Of a stretch of DNA of 64,000 nt, positions 59,019 through 64,000 are shown one piece after another. This DNA is from Sandaracinaceae bacterium (GTDB taxonomy: Bacteria > Myxococcota_A > Polyangia > Polyangiales > Houyiibacteriaceae). Position 1 is the stretch's first letter; every line of letters begins with the position of its first letter. Under the pieces are notes generated by a model. The model was not told the origin of the DNA. It saw only the letters and a program-made list of their open reading frames with translations, and made no database searches. The translations under genes were made by a program, and so were the position numbers. The DNA is taken from NCBI GenBank assembly GCA_020633055.1, contig JACKEJ010000017.1, positions 1-64,000 of the forward strand. The letters run 5' to 3'.

Positions 59019-59468
59019 GTGAGGCAACGGCCACCGCTCCCTGATCGCAACTTCTTCAAGATCGGCGAGGTCGCCGAGCTGGTGGGCGTCAAGACGCACG
59101 TGCTGCGCTATTGGGAGGGCGAGTTCGACCAACTGCGCCCGAAGAAGACACGCGGGGCACACCGACACTTCACGCGCGCCGACGTGGACATGGCGATGCA
59201 GATCCGACGTCTCCTGCACGACGAGGGCTACACCGTCGCCGGCGCGAAGCAGCGGCTCGCAGAGCTCCGCGACCGCGCGGCCGTGGCGCCTCGGCGTGAG
59301 GTGGCGCTACGCGCGGAGCTGTTGGGCCTGCGCGCCGATCTCGTCCGCGCTCTGGGCAAGCTCGACGCACAGCGGCGGTCCGTGAGCCCTGCACCAGAGG
59401 CCGAAGTGCGTGTGGAGGCCGTGGTCCCCGCCGTGGCGCGCCTGCGTCATCCGACCACGAAGCGCTGA
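59019..59468 (+). CDS. MerR-family transcriptional regulator
   Basis: A 149-residue regulator. The winged-helix DNA-binding domain (about 12-80) has FFKIGEVAELVGVKTHVLRYWE, then RPKKTRGAHRHFTRADVDM and IRRLLHDEGYTVAGAKQRL. The remaining part is helical without effector-binding cysteines, as in the MlrA/CarA-like or pheT-ihfA-linked MerR group. The start is GTG 59019 with GAGG about 8 bases upstream, 12 bases after ihfA. The targets are unknown. Confidence 0.9.
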   Translation: MRQRPPLPDRNFFKIGEVAELVGVKTHVLRYWEGEFDQLRPKKTRGAHRHFTRADVDMAMQIRRLLHDEGYTVAGAKQRLAELRDRAAVAPRREVALRAELLGLRADLVRALGKLDAQRRSVSPAPEAEVRVEAVVPAVARLRHPTTKR

Positions 59469-59555
59469 GCGCAACTTCCTCCAAAAAGGCATTGCGGTCC
59501 CGAGTTCTTGCTGTATCTTCCGCGTCCCTCACCCCACCTTTCTTGCTTCACTCAT

Positions 59556-59632
59556 CGGGGCGTAGCGCAGCTTGGTAGCGCACCATACTGGGGGTGTGGG
59601 GGTCGCTGGTTCGAATCCAGTCGCCCCGACCA
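59556..59632 (+). tRNA. tRNA-Pro (anticodon GGG)
   Basis: 77 bases with the 3' CCA encoded. The acceptor CGGGGCG pairs perfectly with CGCCCCG. The D stem is GCGC/GCGC and the anticodon stem CCATA/TGTGG (one G-U pair). The loop CTGGGGG gives anticodon GGG, with T stem GCTGG/CCAGT and loop TTCGAAT. It decodes CCC and CCU. Confidence 0.95.
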
Positions 59633-59670
59633 GAAAGCCCGCGAGCACACGCCGCGGGCTTTCGCCTTTT
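59633..59670 (+). terminator. Terminator directly after tRNA-Pro
   Basis: GAAAGCCCGCG (59633-59643) pairs perfectly with CGCGGGCTTTC (59653-59663), followed by GCCTTTT. The hairpin begins on the base after the tRNA CCA end. Confidence 0.88.
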
Positions 59671-59736
59671 CCTGCTCAGTCTCGTCGGGCGTCCAGAATG
59701 GCCGCTCGTCGACGCTCTGGGTGTAGAGTCGCGCGC

Positions 59737-60090
59737 ATGGAGAAGAAGCACCGCATCTTCACGACCTCGTTCGGCAGCGTGTATCCCCTCTACGTCCAGA
59801 AGGCCGTGCGCAAGGGCCGCTCGCAGGAGGAGGTGGATCAGGTGATCACCTGGCTCACCGGCTACGCAGGCACGGCGCTGCAGCGGGTGATCGACGAGCA
59901 GGTCGACTTCGAGACGTTCTTCGCAGAGGCCCCTGCGCTGAATCCGAGCGCTGCCTTGATCAAGGGCGTGGTATGCGGTGTGCGGGTCGAAGACGTCGAG
60001 GACCCATTGATGCAGAAGATTCGGTACCTCGACAAGCTGGTGGACGAGCTCGCCCGAGGGAAGAAGATGGCGAGCATCCTGAGGGCCTGA
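59737..60090 (+). CDS. DUF2200 family protein
   Basis: A protein of 117 residues matching DUF2200 over its full length: HRIFTTSFGSVYPLYVQKAV, EEVDQVITWLTGY, VDFETFFAEAPALNP, LIKGVVCGVRVEDVEDPLMQ and KIRYLDKLVDELARGKKM. It is small, soluble and highly conserved; the biochemical function is unknown. It follows the tRNA-Pro terminator by about 65 bp. Confidence 0.93.
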   Translation: MEKKHRIFTTSFGSVYPLYVQKAVRKGRSQEEVDQVITWLTGYAGTALQRVIDEQVDFETFFAEAPALNPSAALIKGVVCGVRVEDVEDPLMQKIRYLDKLVDELARGKKMASILRA

Positions 60091-60209
60091 GCACGTGAGC
60101 GGCTCTCACAGCAGGTGATGCACCGTGGCGCGAACGCTCGGACATGCCTGTGCGGCTCGAATTCATTCGTCAGAAACAGGCCAGAAACATGGGCTCCACA
60201 CCATGAATC

Positions 60210-60986
60210 ATGGCCTTGAACGCAGCCACGGAGCGCTCGGTGATCCTCCCCGTGGGGATCTCGCTGTTGGTCCACGCCGCCGTCATCCTCGTGTTCCCCG
60301 CGGTGCCCGAGGCTGTGCTGGCCGAGCCGCCGGGCGCGTCCGACCTCCTGTGGCTGTCCTCGGTCGGCGGCAGTGATGGCGCGGGGTCCGAAGGCTCGCC
60401 GCAGACGATGGCTCAAGAGCCAGCGGTGGGACGCGCGCGCGCGGTGCGCCACGTGCGCACCGGAGCCCGGCACGTGGCAGCGTCACGCGCGTCTCGGGGC
60501 CATGGCGACGCGCCGAGTGTGTCCGGCGACGCGGGGAGGGAGTCGTCTGCAGTCCCGAGCGGCTCTGAGCCCGCCCGTGGAAGGGAGGCCGAGGAGGACC
60601 GGGGCGGCGGCGCCACGCCCGGCGATGGCGCGGGCCCGTTGGGGACGGCGGCTGGCGCGGGGGCAGGGGGGGGAACCGGTCCGAGCACAGCGGGGGCGTC
60701 CGGCGGCGGCCACGGTCCAACGCTCGTGGCCTGGTCGAACCCGTGCGCAGGCTTCTTCCCCTCCGGCGCCCACACTGCCCACGGCACCGTCCAGGTGGAG
60801 GTGGAGGTCGGCGTGAACGGACAGCCTGCGGGAGCGCGGGTCATGGCAGAGGAGCCGCGCGGGGAGGGCTTCGGAGGAGCGGCGCGAGCCTGCGCGGAGA
60901 GGCTGCGGTTCAGGCCGGCCACCTCGACTTCCGGGACGCCCGTCGCTGGACGGGCACGCCTGCTGCTACGGTTCGACCGCAGCTGA
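60210..60986 (+). CDS. TonB-like energy-transducer family protein
   Basis: A 258-residue protein with an N-terminal membrane helix (about 11-30, preceded by few basic residues), a long Ala/Gly/Pro/Arg-rich low-complexity middle (about 60-165), and a C-terminal alpha/beta domain. In the latter, TVQVEVEVGVNGQPAGARVM and ACAERLRFRPATSTSGTPV match the TonB C-terminal pattern of a strand, 'F-PA' and 'G-PV'. Proline-rich X-P repeats typical of TonB are replaced by Gly/Ala. No ExbB/ExbD is nearby. The ATG start has no strong ribosome site. Confidence 0.75.
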   Translation: MALNAATERSVILPVGISLLVHAAVILVFPAVPEAVLAEPPGASDLLWLSSVGGSDGAGSEGSPQTMAQEPAVGRARAVRHVRTGARHVAASRASRGHGDAPSVSGDAGRESSAVPSGSEPARGREAEEDRGGGATPGDGAGPLGTAAGAGAGGGTGPSTAGASGGGHGPTLVAWSNPCAGFFPSGAHTAHGTVQVEVEVGVNGQPAGARVMAEEPRGEGFGGAARACAERLRFRPATSTSGTPVAGRARLLLRFDRS

Positions 60987-61083
60987 GCACCGCCTCTGCG
61001 CGTCCCCCGGATTGTTTCCGTTCTATTTCGAGTCCGTGTCTTGACAGTTTCGGAGAGTGGGGCCACGGTTGAAATCGACGGCC

Positions 61084-61563
61084 ATGTCCACCCTCCGCGA
61101 GACCTCCGAGCAGCGCTGCCCCGCAGTATCCACGCGGGTCGCTGGCGCGCGTGCTCGGTGGATCCGAGCCTGCATGCGGGTGGCGTACGGCGTCCTCGCT
61201 GCCATCGTGCTCACCCTGGCGACGACCTGCGTTGCAGCTGCGCAGACATGGCTGGCAGATGAAGGGGCGAGCGTCGACGCGTCGGAGGACGCAGATCCGG
61301 CTTCCAGCCCGCCTGACTCCGAGACCCCGCACGAGACGGATGTCCCGTTCGACGAGACCGCCTCCGATCCGACGCCGTCCGAGGGGGAGGAGCTGCCGGA
61401 GTCCGCGGACGGAGAGACGGGCTACATGCCTGGCCCTGGCATGTACACGCTCTCGGGCGGCGTGCCGCCCCCGCCCGACATGGCGCAAGACCTCGTCCCG
61501 AGGGAGCACGCGCTGGTCTCGCAGTACCTCCCCGACGGACTCGAGCGACCCCCGAGGGCCTGA
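61084..61563 (+). CDS. Hypothetical secreted protein
   Basis: About 159 residues from the ATG at 61084 (a start at 61174 would begin right at the signal peptide). A hydrophobic signal segment (RVAYGVLAAIVLTLATTCVA) is followed by an acidic Asp/Glu/Ser/Pro-rich region with no predicted fold and a short conserved-looking end (PGMYTLSGGVPPPPDM). No family is recognised. It is less certain than its neighbours because the composition is low-complexity. Confidence 0.5.
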   Translation: MSTLRETSEQRCPAVSTRVAGARARWIRACMRVAYGVLAAIVLTLATTCVAAAQTWLADEGASVDASEDADPASSPPDSETPHETDVPFDETASDPTPSEGEELPESADGETGYMPGPGMYTLSGGVPPPPDMAQDLVPREHALVSQYLPDGLERPPRA

Positions 61564-61729
61564 ACGCGGTCGGGGGGGGATCAGTCTCCCCCGCGCCGAC
61601 GCCGCCCCGCCCGCCCCAACCACGGCATGCGCACCGCTGCGCTGCCGCGCGATGGGGATCTCGAGCCCGTTCATCCGCCGTGTCGTCATGCGACGCCCGG
61701 CCCTCCCTCCAACTCAAGGAAGCATCACC

Positions 61730-62233
61730 ATGTTCAAGAACATCCTCTTCACCTCCCTCGTACTCGCGATCACCGGCGTGGTCGGGTTGCCTGGCGAATC
61801 CACGTCTTCCCCCCTCGCTCCCTCGCGCGCCGAGGCCAGCGCCTGCAGTGTCGCGATGGACGCATCCGTCCGGGACCAGGTCTACGGTGCGGGCTCGGCG
61901 TTCGCGGTGCGGCCCATCCGCGAGCGCGTCTTCCTCGCACGCGCCCTCCAGCCGGTGCGCACCATGGGTGCGACCGTACACGTGCACGCCATGCCAGGCA
62001 TGACCCAGCAGTACCTCGAGCGGGCGTTGCAGTGCCATGCGCGCGGGGGTCAGGCTGTCAACCCATCCGATCCGCTCGTCATCCAGGACGGCGCGATCCG
62101 CGACGTGGACGTGCGCTCGGCTGGCGGGGCGTTCGCCGTCCGCATCATCGGTGACAGCCCCGCCGCGGGCCGCGCCATCATGGAGCGCGCGGAGAGCCTC
62201 GTCGGGGGCTCGGTCAGCGTCCAACAGCTCTGA
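61730..62233 (+). CDS. Hypothetical secreted protein
   Basis: A 167-residue protein with a signal peptide ending near RAEASA (about residue 37); AAGGA before the ATG at 61730 fixes the start. The mature part is about 130 residues (RPIRERVFLARALQPVRTMG, VHVHAMPGMTQQYLERALQC, DVRSAGGAFAVRIIGDSP). It contains two Cys and conserved-looking beta strands. No family is assigned, and there are no clear links to its neighbours. Confidence 0.72.
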   Translation: MFKNILFTSLVLAITGVVGLPGESTSSPLAPSRAEASACSVAMDASVRDQVYGAGSAFAVRPIRERVFLARALQPVRTMGATVHVHAMPGMTQQYLERALQCHARGGQAVNPSDPLVIQDGAIRDVDVRSAGGAFAVRIIGDSPAAGRAIMERAESLVGGSVSVQQL

Positions 62234-62452
62234 TGCGCTGGCGCGACGATCAGGTCCGCCGCCACGGCCTCCATGGCTGCGCGGTGGACCTGGTCGGGAG
62301 GCCTCAGGTCGGTCGAGCGCCCCGGGTCACCGCATGTGGCCTGGGGCGTTCCCCTTTCGAGGTGAGCGAAGGATGGCGCGACCGGCTCACGCGGGCACGA
62401 TGGTGGCTCCGCGGCTCCGACGACGCACGATGTGAGGTATCCTGACCACGGA

Positions 62453-62917
62453 ATGACCGCGCGACCACGAGCCCGGACCACGCTTACGCATTGGCCGGTC
62501 GTGCTCAACGTCATCGAGAACGACTTCGACCTGGCCGACATGGAAGACGTCCTGGCGGCGAACGACGTGGCCCTTCGGCGTGGGCCGCAGTTCGTCACCA
62601 TTCGGGACTTCCGCGGCTTGCAGCAGCAGACCAACGCGCTTCAGCGCAAACGGCTCGCCCAGTGGCAGGACGACAACTGGGACCTCATCAAGGAACGCTG
62701 CCTCGGGGTCGCCAGCATCATTCCGTCGCCGGTCGTTCGGGGCGTGATGCGGGCCATCTTCTGGATGTCGGCGCCGCCGACTCGCGAAGAGGTGGTGGAC
62801 ACGCCGGACGAGGCCGTGGCGCTGGTGTTCCGATGGGTGGCGGAGGCCAACCTCGCGTGCCCACCTACATGCACGCCCGAGCGCTTGCTCGCGGATCTCC
62901 TCGCTCACGAGAGCTGA
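62453..62917 (+). CDS. STAS/SpoIIAA-like protein, hypothetical
   Basis: A 154-residue protein, from the ATG at 62453 (GTG at 62432 is in frame). Its pattern of strand, helix and 'FVTIRDFRGL' strand, then NALQRKRLAQWQDDNWDLIKE, then RCLGVASIIPSPVVRGVMRAIFW is that of STAS/SpoIIAA-like single-domain proteins frequent in Myxococcota. The middle Ser/Thr phospho-site of true anti-sigma antagonists is not evident. Function unknown. Confidence 0.7.
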   Translation: MTARPRARTTLTHWPVVLNVIENDFDLADMEDVLAANDVALRRGPQFVTIRDFRGLQQQTNALQRKRLAQWQDDNWDLIKERCLGVASIIPSPVVRGVMRAIFWMSAPPTREEVVDTPDEAVALVFRWVAEANLACPPTCTPERLLADLLAHES

Positions 62918-62963
62918 GGCACGCGGGCGCAGCGGGCGGCACGCTTCGTCGCCGTGCTCTCGC

Positions 62964-63302
62964 TCAGCTGGCGGGGGGGAGGAACTTCTTCATCTTCTGG
63001 GCGAGCGGGATCTTGCCCTTCACCTTCATCTTGCGTGTCATGTAGGCCTTCGCGCCGTCCAGGTCGCCGTTGCCCATGAGCAGGAAGTTCGCGCCGGTCA
63101 TGGTGATCGTGACCGAGGGGCTCGCGTGCTCACCCGCGGTGACCGGGCCAAGCACACCGTCGTTCACGGCGAAGTGGAACTGACCGGAGCCGTCGCCGGA
63201 GAAGTCGTACTGAATGACGCAGTTCACGCCCTTCGCCTCGCTGGCGACAAAACGCTCGCCAAGGCGCGCGAAGTACTCATCGATGCTCGAAACCTTATCC
63301 AT
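62964..63302 (-). CDS. SCP2 sterol/lipid-binding domain protein
   Basis: A 112-residue protein: SIDEYFARLGERF, VIQYDFSGDGSGQFHFAV, the SVTITMTGANFLLMGNG block and KVKGKIPLAQKM, typical of stand-alone SCP2 domains that bind fatty-acyl-CoA or sterols. GGAGG lies 7 bases before the ATG at 63302. A palindrome matching the one upstream of the fadA-fadB operon is found about 80 bp upstream (63381-63394), hinting at shared control with beta-oxidation. Confidence 0.9.
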   Translation of the reverse strand: MDKVSSIDEYFARLGERFVASEAKGVNCVIQYDFSGDGSGQFHFAVNDGVLGPVTAGEHASPSVTITMTGANFLLMGNGDLDGAKAYMTRKMKVKGKIPLAQKMKKFLPPAS

Positions 63303-63380
63303 GTGCCAGCCTCCAAGGGGGTACTGAGGGTTACCGGGGCACAGATATACAGCGTAGACAAAGGGCTCGCCACACCAAAA

Positions 63381-63394
63381 TGGAACTTGTTCTA
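63381..63394 (-). promoter_or_regulatory. KstR-like palindrome upstream of the SCP2 gene
   Basis: On the minus strand the bases read TAGAACAAGTTCCA. They match TNNAACNNGTTNNA and agree with 12 of 14 bases of the site at 45881-45894 before the thiolase gene. This suggests one TetR-type repressor for both genes, though none is encoded in the window. Confidence 0.5.
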
Positions 63395-63451
63395 TTTTCG
63401 CGGATCCGGACCGGACGGTCTCCAGCGGCGTCGTGCAGCCCCCGCTGCGGT

Positions 63452-63991
63452 TCACGCGCGGACCGGACTGTCCCCCGTTGTGACGTCGCGCAGCCCATGC
63501 GCGACGTCGTACCTGCCGTTCATCAGCGCGTCGAGCGTGGCTCTCGGGGTCTGCGGTTGCCGCGCGCACCACGCCAGGTACGCCAAGAAGGAGATGTCGG
63601 GGTCGTCGACTTGGTGGGCGGGCATGGGGAAGTCGCCCTTCACGGCGCGCTCGAGGGCTGCGAGGAGGTTCTCGTGATAGTGCTCGTAGACCGTCAGGTC
63701 GCGCAGCCAGGGAGCCCGTGGCGAGGCGCCGGACACCACGTCGCGGGCTTCTCGCAGCGCCTCTTCGAGCATGCCAGGGTGCACGGACAAGATCTGCAGG
63801 TCGTACACGAACTGCACGCCGTCGTGGTGTGCGCCGAGCACGTGGCGGACGACACGCTCCGGCGAGCTCAGCAGGCCGGAGAAGTCGAGCGGGGCAACGG
63901 CGCGCTCACGCAGGAGAAAAGGGAAGCGCATGGGGCGCGGCGCGAGCAGCTTGGCGCGCAGCGTCGGTCGCACCGCGTGGCTCTTGGACAT
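63452..63991 (-). CDS. Hypothetical protein
   Basis: A 179-residue protein of unknown family from the ATG at 63991, close to the right window edge, so the true start could lie further right. It is helical, soluble and acidic/basic mixed, with blocks such as VVRHVLGAHHDGVQFVYDLQ, LTVYEHYHENLLAALERAV and DPDISFLAYLAWC. No signal or membrane segment is seen. The stop is 150 bases upstream of the SCP2 start on the same strand. Confidence 0.65.
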   Translation of the reverse strand: MSKSHAVRPTLRAKLLAPRPMRFPFLLRERAVAPLDFSGLLSSPERVVRHVLGAHHDGVQFVYDLQILSVHPGMLEEALREARDVVSGASPRAPWLRDLTVYEHYHENLLAALERAVKGDFPMPAHQVDDPDISFLAYLAWCARQPQTPRATLDALMNGRYDVAHGLRDVTTGDSPVRA

Positions 63992-64000
63992 GCCGATGCT

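Overview
The window is a high-GC chromosomal segment from a deltaproteobacterium of the Myxococcota, most likely a Polyangiales/Sandaracinaceae-type organism (inference from gene content). The pointers are a near-canonical Myxococcus-type mglBA pair, an FHA protein with an AgmX/PglI-type C-terminal tail, very long TPR proteins, eukaryotic-like Ser/Thr kinases, an IF-3 gene with a probable AUC start and an acidic C-terminal tail, and many lipoproteins. No phage, insertion sequence or CRISPR array was seen; the only repeat-rich stretch is about 0.35 kb near 49.5 kb.

Left part (1-24.8 kb). The minus strand carries a tight N-degron operon, clpS-clpA-(PLD-family protein)-aat, with aat cut by the window edge. 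It is followed by an ECF sigma/zinc anti-sigma pair and a PhaR-type regulator. Next come mglBA, sppA, a lipoprotein plus a second, C-terminally extended MglA-like GTPase, an RDD/SpoIIM membrane pair and a zinc-ribbon Ser/Thr kinase. Then follow two small proteins, citrate synthase, a methyltransferase, dapB, a nucleoside-phosphorylase-family/UPF0262 pair, HEAT and HAMP proteins, yraN and a Cys-rich lipoprotein.

Middle (25.0-45.7 kb). About 20 kb on the plus strand encode exported TPR proteins, a small exported protein, an FHA/TM/TonB-like-tail protein, a TPR lipoprotein and a 3379-residue TPR protein. Order and architecture resemble the M. xanthus glt (gliding transducer) cluster gltD-E-F-G-I. 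No recognisable outer-membrane beta-barrel gene (GltH/A/B) or GltJ is present. With mglBA in the same window this is the most notable system here: an envelope-spanning, possibly ancestral Glt-like complex.

Right part (45.9-64 kb). A fadA-fadB-like beta-oxidation operon has a KstR-like palindrome upstream, and a matching palindrome precedes the SCP2 gene at 63.3 kb. After the repeat-rich intergenic region come a small acidic peptide gene and the translation cluster thrS-(Ser/Thr kinase)-infC-rpmI-rplT-pheS-pheT-ihfA-merR, with a strong hairpin before pheS. tRNA-Pro(GGG), a DUF2200 gene, a TonB-like protein, two secreted proteins, a STAS-like protein, the SCP2 protein and an unknown gene complete the window.
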